Assembly (NCBI GenBank): GCA_035707965.1
Contig: DASSTJ010000037.1
Span: 1 to 55,249, forward strand
Source: DASSTJ01 sp035707965
Lineage (GTDB): Bacteria; Actinomycetota; Actinomycetes; Actinomycetales; Angustibacteraceae
Length of the DNA stretch: 55,249 nucleotides
Direction of reading: 5' to 3'
Shown: positions 1-7,860 of the stretch, in pieces
How the letters are laid out: every line of letters begins with the position of its first letter
How positions within the stretch are numbered: position 1 is the stretch's first letter
Program-made: the position numbers and the translations under genes
The notes under the pieces: generated by a model
Told to the model about the DNA's origin: nothing
Seen by the model: only the letters and a program-made list of their open reading frames with translations
Database searches by the model: none

Positions 1-1
1 G

Positions 2-526
2 GGCAACCAGTTCCACTACTACCGCCTCACCGAGGACGACCGGCTGCTGTTCGGCGGCTACGACGCGCTCTACTACTTCGGCAACGACATGGGCGCCCGA
101 CGGGCACGCTCGTCCCGCACGGAGAGGGTGCTCGCGGAGCACCTGGTGCGCACCTTCCCGCAGCTCGACGGCGTCGAGGTGACGCACGCCTGGGGCGGCG
201 CGATCGACACCTGCACGCGGTTCTGCGCGTTCTGGGGCACGAGCCACGGCGGCAAGGTGACCTCGGTGCAGGGCTACACCGGGCTGGGGGTGGGAGCGAC
301 GAGGTTCGGTGCCCAGGTGTGCTTGGACCTGCTCGCCGGCCGCGACAACGAACGCACCCGGCTCGAGATGGTGCGGCGCAAGCCCGTGCCCTTCCCGCCG
401 GAGCCGTTCCGGTGGACGGGCATCCAGCTGACGCGCCGCGAGCTGGCCCGGGCGGACCGCAACGAAGGCCGGCGCGGTCTGTGGCTGCGTACGCTCGACC
501 GCCTCGGCCTCGGCTTCGACTCCTGA
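2..526 (+). CDS. FAD-dependent oxidoreductase, DAO family (5' truncated by window edge)
   Basis: Only the C-terminal 174 residues are inside the window; the reading frame is open from base 2, so the start lies upstream. The end of a DAO-type flavoenzyme is recognisable: a substrate-domain strand with LLFGGYDALYY, then WGGAID, then the FAD-closing segment GYTGLGVGATRFGA followed by LDLLAG. Family members oxidise amines or amino acids, for example gamma-glutamylputrescine oxidase. With an mmsA-type dehydrogenase next and gabT/gabD 9 kb further on, amine or polyamine oxidation is a reasonable inference, but the substrate cannot be read from this fragment. The stop is TGA at 524-526. Confidence 0.8.
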   Translation, partial: GNQFHYYRLTEDDRLLFGGYDALYYFGNDMGARRARSSRTERVLAEHLVRTFPQLDGVEVTHAWGGAIDTCTRFCAFWGTSHGGKVTSVQGYTGLGVGATRFGAQVCLDLLAGRDNERTRLEMVRRKPVPFPPEPFRWTGIQLTRRELARADRNEGRRGLWLRTLDRLGLGFDS

Positions 527-569
527 CCGCACTTCTCGTGCGCTAGGTGTACGCCACGCGCCGCTGAGC

Positions 570-586
570 CGTGCACCGAGTGCACG
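570..586. promoter_or_regulatory. Small hairpin in the oxidoreductase-mmsA gap
   Basis: The 156-base gap 527-682 holds no gene. Its clearest structure is a perfect 7-bp inverted repeat with a 3-base loop (CGTGCAC, CGA, GTGCACG). There is no T-run, so it could be a weak terminator of the oxidoreductase gene or an operator for mmsA. A shorter GACA/TGTC dyad lies at about 603-613. Confidence 0.25.
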
Positions 587-682
587 AAGGGCGCTCGGGG
601 TCTGACAGAGTGTCGGGTTCGCGGGCGCATGCCGGTCACAGTGCCCGTGGCGGTCGCGCCCGGGGCGTCGCAGGGTGGTGTC

Positions 683-2182
683 ATGACGACTCCCACCCGC
701 ATCACGCACTGGATCGACGGCAAGCCCTTCGGCGGCACGAGCGAACGAGCTGGGGACGTCTTCAACCCGGCGACGGGCGAGGTGACGGGCCGGGTGGACC
801 TCGCCGACGTGGCCACCGTCGACCTCGCGGTCGCGGCAGCCGCCGGTGCCGCGGAGACGTGGGCGCGGTCCTCGCTGTCGACGCGCACCAAGGTGCTGTT
901 CCGGTTCCGTGAGCTGCTGAACGAGCGCAAGGACGACATCGGTGCGGCCATCACGGCCGAGCACGGCAAGGTGCTCTCCGACGCCGTGGGTGAGGTGACC
1001 CGCGGGCTCGAGGTCGTGGAGTTCGCGTGCGGCATCCCCCACCTGCTCAAGGGCGGGTTCAGCGAGAACGTCTCGACGCGCGTGGACGTGTACTCGATCC
1101 GTCAGGCACTTGGCGTCGTCGCGGTGATCTCGCCGTTCAACTTCCCGGCGATGGTGCCCCTGTGGTTCGTCCCGGTGGCCATCGCCGCCGGCAACGCCGT
1201 GGTCCTCAAGCCGAGCGAGAAGGACCCGTCGGCGTCCGTCCTGATGGCGCAGCTGTGGGCGGAAGCCGGTCTGCCGGAGGGCGTCTTCAGCGTCGTGCAG
1301 GGCGACAAGGTTGCCGTCGACCGGCTGCTCGAGCACCCGGACGTCGCTGCCGTCTCGTTCGTCGGCTCGACGCCGATCGCGCGCTACGTCTACGAGAAGG
1401 GCACCGCGGCGGGCAAGCGGGTGCAAGCGCTCGGCGGGGCGAAGAACCACATGGTCGTGCTGCCGGACGCCGACCTCGACCTGGCGGCGGACGCCGCCGT
1501 CAACGCCGGGTTCGGCTCGGCCGGCGAGCGGTGCATGGCGATCTCGGCTCTCGTGGCGGTGGGTGACGTCGCCGACCCGCTGATCCAGAAGATCACCGAG
1601 CGCATGGCGACGCTGCGAACCGGCGACGGCACGCGCGGCTGCGACATGGGGCCGCTCGTCACGAAGGCGCACCGTGACAAGGTCGCGTCGTACCTGGACG
1701 CGGGCGTGGAGTCCGGTGCCGAGCTCGTCGTCGACGGTCGCGACGGCGAGTTCGACGGGGACGAGGGCGGCTTCTGGCTGGCCCCGACGCTGTTCGACAA
1801 GGTCGACCCGTCCATGAGCATCTACACCGACGAGATCTTCGGGCCGGTGCTGTCCGTCGTCCGCGTCGACACGTACGACGAGGCGCTCGACCTGGTGAAC
1901 TCCAACCCGTACGGCAACGGGACCGCGATCTTCACCAACGACGGCGGCGCCGCCCGTCGGTACCAGAACGAGGTCCAGGTCGGCATGGTCGGCATCAACG
2001 TGCCCATCCCCGTGCCCATGTCGTACTACTCGTTCGGCGGCTGGAAGAGCTCGCTCTTCGGAGACACGCACGCGCACGGCATCGAGGGCGTGCACTTCTT
2101 CACTCGCGGCAAGGTCGTGACGTCCCGGTGGCTGGACCCCAGCCACGGCGGCCTGAACCTGGGCTTCCCGCAGAACGCCTGA
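683..2182 (+). CDS. mmsA: CoA-acylating methylmalonate-semialdehyde dehydrogenase
   Basis: A 499-residue aldehyde dehydrogenase matching the usual length of MmsA, which converts (methyl)malonate semialdehyde to propionyl- or acetyl-CoA with NAD+ and CoA. Visible family features are the N-terminal THWIDGK, the cofactor segment SPFNFPAMVPLW, FVGSTPIARYVY and the active-site GSAGERCMA with catalytic Cys284. The MmsA-specific PVPMSYYSFGGWKSS block is near the C-terminus. The frame is open 54 bases further upstream, but ATG 683 is chosen because homology starts there and a GGGTGG sequence precedes it. MmsA takes part in valine, inositol and beta-alanine catabolism. Next to an amine oxidase remnant and aminotransferases it may finish breakdown of an omega-amino acid; that link is inference. 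Confidence 0.88.
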   Translation: MTTPTRITHWIDGKPFGGTSERAGDVFNPATGEVTGRVDLADVATVDLAVAAAAGAAETWARSSLSTRTKVLFRFRELLNERKDDIGAAITAEHGKVLSDAVGEVTRGLEVVEFACGIPHLLKGGFSENVSTRVDVYSIRQALGVVAVISPFNFPAMVPLWFVPVAIAAGNAVVLKPSEKDPSASVLMAQLWAEAGLPEGVFSVVQGDKVAVDRLLEHPDVAAVSFVGSTPIARYVYEKGTAAGKRVQALGGAKNHMVVLPDADLDLAADAAVNAGFGSAGERCMAISALVAVGDVADPLIQKITERMATLRTGDGTRGCDMGPLVTKAHRDKVASYLDAGVESGAELVVDGRDGEFDGDEGGFWLAPTLFDKVDPSMSIYTDEIFGPVLSVVRVDTYDEALDLVNSNPYGNGTAIFTNDGGAARRYQNEVQVGMVGINVPIPVPMSYYSFGGWKSSLFGDTHAHGIEGVHFFTRGKVVTSRWLDPSHGGLNLGFPQNA

Positions 2183-2218
2183 GAGGCGCCGGGCGGCATG
2201 AGCCAGTAGGAAGGGCCC

Positions 2219-3898
2219 ATGCGGATCACCGACACCAGCGACCTGTGGTGGAAGACGGCTGTCATCTACTGCCTCGACGTGCAGACGTTCCTGGACTGGG
2301 ACGACGACGGCGAGGGCGACCTTGCCGGCCTGGCGCAACGCATCGACTACCTGGCCGACCTGGGCGTCACCTGCCTGTGGCTGATGCCGTTCTACCCGAC
2401 GACCAACCGGGACGACGGCTACGACATCACCGACTTCTACGGTGTGGACCCGCGGTACGGCAGCCACGGCGACTTCGTCGAGGTGGTGCGCACCGCACGA
2501 GACCGTGGCATGCGGGTCATCATCGACCTCGTCGTCAACCACACCTCCGACCGGCACCCCTGGTTCAAGGAGTCGCGCAAGAGCGTCGACTCACCCTTCC
2601 GAGACTGGTACGTCTGGCGTGCCGACGAGCCGCCGGACACGTCGGACCAGGTCGTGTTCCCCGACGTCGAGGACAGCATCTGGCAGCTCGACGAGCGCAC
2701 CGGCGAGTGGTACCTGCACCACTTCTACGCGACGCAGCCGGACGTCAACGTCGCCAACCCGCTCGTGCGCGACGAGATCGCGAAGCTCATGGGCTTCTGG
2801 CTCGAGCTCGGGGTGTCCGGCTTCCGCGTCGACGCCGTCCCGTTCCTCATCAGCACGGACGGCGTCAGCGAGCAGGAGAAGCGCGCGTTCTCCGACCCGC
2901 ACGGGTACCTCAAGTCGCTGCGATCGGTCGTCGCGCGACGGACCGGTGACGGCATCCTGCTCGGCGAGGTCAACGTGCCGCACGAGCAGCAGCTGGAGTT
3001 CTTCGGCGGTCCGGACGGCGACGAGCTCACGATGATGTTCGACTTCATCGCCATGCAGAACCTGTACCTGTCGCTGGCCCGCGAGGATGCTCGGCCGCTC
3101 GCAGAGGCGCTCGCGAGCCGGCCCCCCGTCACCCACGACTGCCAGTGGGTCACGTTCGTACGCAACCACGACGAGCTCACCCTGGACAAGCTCTCGGAGT
3201 CGGAGCGTCAGGAGGTGTTCGACGCCTTCGGGCCCGAGCCGGAGATGCAGCTCTACGGCCGAGGCCTGCGCCGGCGGCTCCCGACGATGCTGAACGGGGA
3301 CCCACGCCGGATCCGCATGGTCTACAGCCTGCTGTTCTCGCTCCCCGGCACGCCGGCGCTGTTCTACGGCGAGGAGATCGGCATGGGCGAGAACCTCGAC
3401 GTGCCCGGACGGATGGCCGTCCGCACGCCGATGCAGTGGTCCAGCGGGCCCAACGGCGGGTTCTCGTCGGTGCGGCCGTCGAAGCTCTGCCGTCCGGTCG
3501 TCGCGGACGGCTTCTCACCGGAGCACGTGAACGTCGCCGACCAGCGGCGTGACGGCGACTCGATGCTCGCGTTCATGACGTTGCTGATCAGGCGTTACCG
3601 CGACTCGCCCGAGCTCGGCTGGGCCAGCTTCCGGGTGCTCGAGCAGCCGCACGTCTCGGTGCTCGCGCACGTCTGCACCTGGGACGACGGGTCCCTGGTC
3701 GCCGTCCACAACCTCGGCCCGCACGCCGTCGACGTGCCCGTGCAGCTGGAGGGCTGCGACGCGTCGCACCGGCTGGAGGACCTCCTGCAGGACGGAACGA
3801 CGCGCCTGGACGACGGCGGGGGTGCCACCCTGGTGCTCGACGGCTACGGCTACCGCTGGCTGCGCGTCGTGGCCGACGGCAGCAGACGCCTGGTCTGA
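2219..3898 (+). CDS. treS: GH13 alpha-glucan enzyme, trehalose-synthase-like
   Basis: A 559-residue alpha-amylase superfamily protein. All four GH13 motifs are present: DLVVNH, GFRVDAVPF (nucleophile Asp205), GEVN (acid/base Glu250) and VRNHDE (Asp318). The N-terminal WWKTAVIYCLDVQTF and LWLMPFYPTTNRDDGYD resemble maltose alpha-D-glucosyltransferase (TreS), which interconverts maltose and trehalose. The C-terminal beta-domain is present, but no maltokinase domain is fused. Start: ATG 2219 preceded by AGGAAGGG. The partner could instead be an oligo-1,6-glucosidase-type activity, since GH13 substrate specificity cannot be read with certainty. It stands alone between mmsA and the convergent P1 peptidase. 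The sugar transporter at 48 kb is far away, so no operon link is claimed. Confidence 0.78.
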   Translation: MRITDTSDLWWKTAVIYCLDVQTFLDWDDDGEGDLAGLAQRIDYLADLGVTCLWLMPFYPTTNRDDGYDITDFYGVDPRYGSHGDFVEVVRTARDRGMRVIIDLVVNHTSDRHPWFKESRKSVDSPFRDWYVWRADEPPDTSDQVVFPDVEDSIWQLDERTGEWYLHHFYATQPDVNVANPLVRDEIAKLMGFWLELGVSGFRVDAVPFLISTDGVSEQEKRAFSDPHGYLKSLRSVVARRTGDGILLGEVNVPHEQQLEFFGGPDGDELTMMFDFIAMQNLYLSLAREDARPLAEALASRPPVTHDCQWVTFVRNHDELTLDKLSESERQEVFDAFGPEPEMQLYGRGLRRRLPTMLNGDPRRIRMVYSLLFSLPGTPALFYGEEIGMGENLDVPGRMAVRTPMQWSSGPNGGFSSVRPSKLCRPVVADGFSPEHVNVADQRRDGDSMLAFMTLLIRRYRDSPELGWASFRVLEQPHVSVLAHVCTWDDGSLVAVHNLGPHAVDVPVQLEGCDASHRLEDLLQDGTTRLDDGGGATLVLDGYGYRWLRVVADGSRRLV

Positions 3899-3905
3899 CG
3901 CGTCA
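3896..3905. terminator. Stop-to-stop palindrome between treS and the P1 peptidase
   Basis: TGACGCGTCA is a perfect 10-bp palindrome made of the treS TGA, four bases, and the complement of the peptidase TGA. It is short for a terminator. It fits a pattern seen at other convergent gene ends in this window (see findings). Confidence 0.25.
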
Positions 3906-4934
3906 CCGGGCGGCTGCACCGCCGTGAAGCAGCGACCCGTAGCTCGGCCACCGGCCCGCCGCCGTCGACACGGGCTCGGCCGCGAGCACCGCGCGGGCGA
4001 CGGCACGGCACGCCACGTCACCTGCTGCGGTGAGCAGCAGGTGCAGCTGCACCATGTCCGGGGACGGCCGCGCGCAGGTCGCCAGGGCGAAGGCGGTGTC
4101 GCCGTCCACCATCGTGTGCACGGGGGAGATGGCGCGCGCGAGTCCGTCGTGGGCGAGCCCGGCCGCCTTCGCGCACTGCGCCTTGGACAGTGTCGCGTCG
4201 GTGGCCACGACGAGCAGCGTGGTGGCAGTCCCGAGGGTCGGCTCCGGCGGGGTGGTCGCGGTACGGAGGCGGCCCACGGCAGCATCGTCCGGCAACCGAG
4301 GCTGTTCGTCCGGCCGTAGGTGCGCGTGCGCCCAGAGCAGACCGGTGGCCCGGTCGACGGGCGACCCCGCGGCGTTCACGACCGCCAGCGCCGCGACCGT
4401 CGTGCCGTCGTCCAGCACCTGGCTCGCTGATCCGACGCCGCCCTTGAGGCCGCCGGCAACGGCGCCGGTCCCCGCGCCCACGCTGCCTTCCCGGACCGCC
4501 TCGCCGGACGCCGTCCGCGCCGCCTCGGCGCCCAGCGTGGCGTCCGGTCGCTTCGCGAGGTCGCCGCCGCGTCCCAGGTCGAACACCACGGCGGCAGGCA
4601 CGATCGGCACGATCGCTCCCGCGGAGCCGACGGGCAGGCCCGTGCCGCGTGCCTCGAGCTCGGTCATGACCCCGTCGGCGGCCGCCAGCCCGAACGCGCT
4701 GCCGCCGGTGAGCACCACGGCGTGCACCCGCTCGACCACGTTGCGCGGGTCGAGCAGGTCGGTCTCGCGGGTTCCCGGGCCGCCGCCGCGGACGTCGACG
4801 CCGGCCACCGCGCCGTCCGCCCCTGCGAGCACCACGGTCGTGCCGGTCAGCCAGCCGTCGCCGCGTCGGGTGGCGTGACCGACGGCCAGCCCGGTGACGT
4901 CGACGAGCGAGTTGGTCGGGCCGCTGCCGCTCAT
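3903..4934 (-). CDS. P1 family (S58, DmpA/NylC-like) N-terminal-nucleophile peptidase
   Basis: A 343-residue member of the P1/DmpA/NylC fold, self-cleaving aminopeptidases or amidases made as one chain and split into two subunits. Recognisable blocks are VTGLAVGHAT, VRGGGPGTRETDLL, VLTGGSAFGLAAADGV, GGLKGGVGSAS and the C-terminal LVVATDATLSKAQ plus SPVHTMVDGDTAFALAT. The Asn-Thr-Thr junction common in this family reads Ala237-Thr238-Thr239, so the putative nucleophile Thr238 follows Ala rather than Asn or Gly. The start ATG has GAGGAC six bases upstream. It converges on treS with a 4-base gap. Substrate unknown; family members hydrolyse beta-aminopeptides, D-amino-acid amides or nylon oligomers. 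Confidence 0.82.
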   Translation of the reverse strand: MSGSGPTNSLVDVTGLAVGHATRRGDGWLTGTTVVLAGADGAVAGVDVRGGGPGTRETDLLDPRNVVERVHAVVLTGGSAFGLAAADGVMTELEARGTGLPVGSAGAIVPIVPAAVVFDLGRGGDLAKRPDATLGAEAARTASGEAVREGSVGAGTGAVAGGLKGGVGSASQVLDDGTTVAALAVVNAAGSPVDRATGLLWAHAHLRPDEQPRLPDDAAVGRLRTATTPPEPTLGTATTLLVVATDATLSKAQCAKAAGLAHDGLARAISPVHTMVDGDTAFALATCARPSPDMVQLHLLLTAAGDVACRAVARAVLAAEPVSTAAGRWPSYGSLLHGGAAAR

Positions 4935-5068
4935 GCGTCCTCCTCGGCTGGTGGGGAGCCTGCCGGTGAGGTCTCGGCTCCCACCGCAACCTAGCGTCGG
5001 CGTGCGCCCGGACGACGCACCCCGAGCAGGTGGGGAACAACGACGGCCCGCGTCCTGCTGTCCCAGCT

Positions 5069-6109
5069 GTGACCAGCGAGCCGACGTCCCTGCCGTTGTC
5101 CGTCCTCGACCTCTCCCCGGTGCCGTCGGGGTCGCGCCCGTCGCGGGCGCTCGCGGACACGGTGGCGCTGGCGCAGCACACGGAGCGACTGGGCTATCAA
5201 CGGTTCTGGGTGGCCGAGCACCACAGCCTGCCCAGCGTCTCGAGCTCGTCGCCGTCCGTCATGATCGCGGCCGTGGCCGCGGCCACCCAGAGCATCCGCG
5301 TCGGGTCCGGCGGCATCATGCTGCCCAACCACTCGCCCCTCACCGTCGCCGAGACGTTCCGCGTGCTCGAGGGCCTGCACCCGGGCCGCATCGACCTCGG
5401 CATCGGACGCGCCCCCGGCACGGACCAGCTCACGGCCTACGCGCTGCGTCGCAGCCGTGAGGCGCTGACCGCGGACGACTTCCCGCAGCAGTACGGCGAG
5501 CTCGTCGGCTACGTCGACGGCTTCCCCGACGGCCACCCGTTCTCGCCGATCACCGCCATGCCGGACGACGTCCCGCTGCCCGGCGTGTGGATCCTCGGCT
5601 CCAGCCTCTACGGCGGCCGGGCGGCTGGTGCCTTCGGCACACGGTTCGCCTTCGCCGGGCACTTCGGCAGCGTCGACCCGGCGGAGGCGGTCGACGGCTA
5701 CCGCGCGAGCTTCGAGCCGTCCACCCGCGCCGGCTCCACGACCGAGCCGCGCGTCATGCTTGCCGTGGCGGCGATCGCCGCGGACACCGAGGAGCGCGCC
5801 GACCAGCTCGCCCTCGCCAACGGGCTGTCGATGGCGAGGTTGCGTACCAACCGTCCCGGCCCGCTGCCCAGCCCCGAGGAGGCGGCGCGGCACCAGTGGA
5901 CCGAGGCGGAGCGGCAGATCGCCGAGTCCGCACGTCACTTCGTGTCGGTCGGCACGGCCGAGCAGGTCCGCGACGACCTGGAGCGTCGCGCGAAGCACGC
6001 TGGAGCCGACGAGCTCATCGTCACGACGAACGTCCACGACCCGGCCGAGCGGCGGCGCTCGTACGAGCTGCTCGCTCACGCGTTCGGGCTCGGGGCAGCG
6101 ACCCCCTGA
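5069..6109 (+). CDS. LLM-class flavin-dependent oxidoreductase
   Basis: A luciferase-like monooxygenase of 346 residues (359 from an alternative GTG at 5030). The MsnO8/YhbW-type subgroup is indicated by the start PLSVLDLSPVPSGS, followed by YQRFWVAEHHSLPSVSSSSP, RVGSGGIMLPNHSPL and GRIDLGIGRAPGTD. These proteins use reduced FMN and are usually assigned only to the family level. GTG 5069 is preferred because family members begin about ten residues before LSVLDL; neither start has a convincing ribosome-binding site. The gene is divergent from the P1 peptidase and converges on the ABC1 kinase over a long palindrome. Confidence 0.85.
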   Translation: MTSEPTSLPLSVLDLSPVPSGSRPSRALADTVALAQHTERLGYQRFWVAEHHSLPSVSSSSPSVMIAAVAAATQSIRVGSGGIMLPNHSPLTVAETFRVLEGLHPGRIDLGIGRAPGTDQLTAYALRRSREALTADDFPQQYGELVGYVDGFPDGHPFSPITAMPDDVPLPGVWILGSSLYGGRAAGAFGTRFAFAGHFGSVDPAEAVDGYRASFEPSTRAGSTTEPRVMLAVAAIAADTEERADQLALANGLSMARLRTNRPGPLPSPEEAARHQWTEAERQIAESARHFVSVGTAEQVRDDLERRAKHAGADELIVTTNVHDPAERRRSYELLAHAFGLGAATP

Positions 6110-6140
6110 GACGCAGCCTTCGCGTGGACCGGGGGCGCCA

Positions 6141-6194
6141 GAGCGGCCACGGGTGACTCGGCTCGCGCGAGCCGAGTCACCGGGGTGGCCGCTC
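6141..6194. terminator. Large bidirectional hairpin between LLM oxidoreductase and ABC1 kinase
   Basis: Positions 6152-6181 are a perfect 30-base palindrome. Outside it GAGCGGCCAC (6141-6150) pairs with GTGGCCGCTC (6185-6194) across an unequal internal bulge, giving 25 paired positions per arm. It starts 31 bases after the LLM stop and contains the stop codon of the minus-strand kinase gene. Position and symmetry fit a terminator for both strands, although there is no U-tract on either side. Confidence 0.6.
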
Positions 6195-7850
6195 GTCCGA
6201 GGCCTTGACGTTGCGGGACTGCCACGCGATCCGCGCCAGGAGCGCGAGGGCACCCAGCGCGGAGACCACGAACACCGCCAGCGCGATGCGGCTCGCCAGC
6301 GTGGCGCCGCCGGCGCCCGGTCTCGCCAGCAGCGCCGCGCCGATCATGAGCGCCGCCAGCACCAGCCCCGCCGCGATGACGTTGGCGAGCTTGTGCAGAC
6401 CCCGGAGGAACTCCGTCTCGTCGAAGACCTTGACGCGCACCTCGAAGCGACCGTCAGCGACGGCGTCCACGGCTCGGTTGACTCGCCCGGGCAGCGCCTC
6501 GACGAACTCCTTGGCCTCCAGCAGCCCGGACAGCACGGTCGTGGGTGAGGTGCTCATCCCGGCCCGCATGATCTGCGTCGTGTGGCGCTCCAGCGCCTGC
6601 TGCGGCTCGAAGGTGGGGTCGAGGGTGCGTGCCACCTGGTCGAGGTTGAGCATCGCCTTGCCGAGCATCGCGAGCTCCGGTGCGGGCCTCAGGCCGGCGT
6701 CGGCGCACTGCCGCACCAGCTCGAGCAGCACGGCTCCGGAGTCGAGATCGGCGATGGACGTCTGGGCGGCACGCAGCACGACGTCGGTCACCGCTCGTTC
6801 CAGGGCGATCTCGTCGAACGTCTCGAGCGGCGTGCCCAGCCGTCGAGCCACGCGAACGACCTCGTCGGGACGCCCGGACACCAGAGCGATGATGAGCTTG
6901 ATGAGCTGGTCGCGCATGGTGACGGGGATGCGTCCGACCATGCCGACGTCGATGAGGGCCAGCCGGCCGTCCGGCGTCAGCAGCACGTTGCCGGGATGCG
7001 GGTCGGCGTGGAAGACGCCGGCCACCAGCACCTGCTCCATGAAGGCACCCGTGAGCGCGTCGGCGAGGGCGGCCCCGTCGAGGTCGAGCCGCCCCAGAGG
7101 CCCGAGGTCGGTCACCTTGCGGCCTGGCACGTACTCCATGGTGAGAACGCGTCCGGTCGTGTAGTCGTCGACGGGCTCCGGGACGACGACGAGCGGCCGG
7201 TCAGCCAGGAGGTCGTGCAGCAGCACGAGGTTGCGCGCCTCGCGGTGGTAGTCGAGCTCGTCGAGGATCGACCGCCGGAACTGCTCGAGCAGGTCGGCGA
7301 TGGCGTACCTCCGGGCCGTCTCGCTGTGCGCCTCGACGAAGCCGGCGATCTCACCGAGCACCTCCATGTCGTCGAGCACCTGCCGGCGGATTCCGGGACG
7401 CTGCACCTTGACGACGACCTCGCGCCCGTCGCGCATGGCCGCGCGATGCACCTGGCCGAGCGAGGCGGCCGCGACGGGCCGCTCGTCGAACCGGCTGAAC
7501 GCTCGCGAGAGGCGCACGCCCAGCTCGGAGCTCACGATGTCCTCGACCTCGGCGAAGCCGAACGGCTCGACGTCGTCCTGCAGGCGCGACAGCGCGCGGG
7601 TGTACGCGGGCGGCAGCAGGTCGACCCGGGATGACAGCAGCTGGCCGAGCTTGACGAAGGTGGGCCCCATCGACTCCAGCGCCGAGGTCAGGTCCTCGGC
7701 GGCCGCCACCTCGTCCGGCGGCAGCTCGTCGCTGCTCAGCACCTCGTCGACGCCGGAGCCGGCGAGCAGGTCGCCGCGCCCGTGCCGCAGCAGGAGCACA
7801 GCGATCTGCCGGTACCGGTTCAGGTGGTGCGGGTCGAGGGAGAGCTGCAC
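6177..7850 (-). CDS. ABC1/UbiB family atypical protein kinase
   Basis: A 557-residue AarF/UbiB-like protein. It has the family hallmark KLGQ (residues 67-70, in FVKLGQLLSSR), the Ala-rich loop AAASLGQVHRA (127-137), Lys148 in VVVKVQRPG, the catalytic HADPHPGN (281-288) and the metal motif IDVGMVG (300-306, where many relatives have IDFG). Two hydrophobic segments near the C-terminus (about 500-545) should anchor it in the membrane, as in UbiB. UbiB/COQ8 proteins act as ATPases supporting quinone lipid biosynthesis. In an actinobacterium menaquinone-related membrane lipid work is plausible but unproven. It starts ATG 7850, ten bases after the upstream aminotransferase ends, so the two are probably cotranscribed. 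Confidence 0.85.
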   Translation of the reverse strand: MQLSLDPHHLNRYRQIAVLLLRHGRGDLLAGSGVDEVLSSDELPPDEVAAAEDLTSALESMGPTFVKLGQLLSSRVDLLPPAYTRALSRLQDDVEPFGFAEVEDIVSSELGVRLSRAFSRFDERPVAAASLGQVHRAAMRDGREVVVKVQRPGIRRQVLDDMEVLGEIAGFVEAHSETARRYAIADLLEQFRRSILDELDYHREARNLVLLHDLLADRPLVVVPEPVDDYTTGRVLTMEYVPGRKVTDLGPLGRLDLDGAALADALTGAFMEQVLVAGVFHADPHPGNVLLTPDGRLALIDVGMVGRIPVTMRDQLIKLIIALVSGRPDEVVRVARRLGTPLETFDEIALERAVTDVVLRAAQTSIADLDSGAVLLELVRQCADAGLRPAPELAMLGKAMLNLDQVARTLDPTFEPQQALERHTTQIMRAGMSTSPTTVLSGLLEAKEFVEALPGRVNRAVDAVADGRFEVRVKVFDETEFLRGLHKLANVIAAGLVLAALMIGAALLARPGAGGATLASRIALAVFVVSALGALALLARIAWQSRNVKASDERPPR

Positions 7851-7860
7851 CCCTGCGAGG

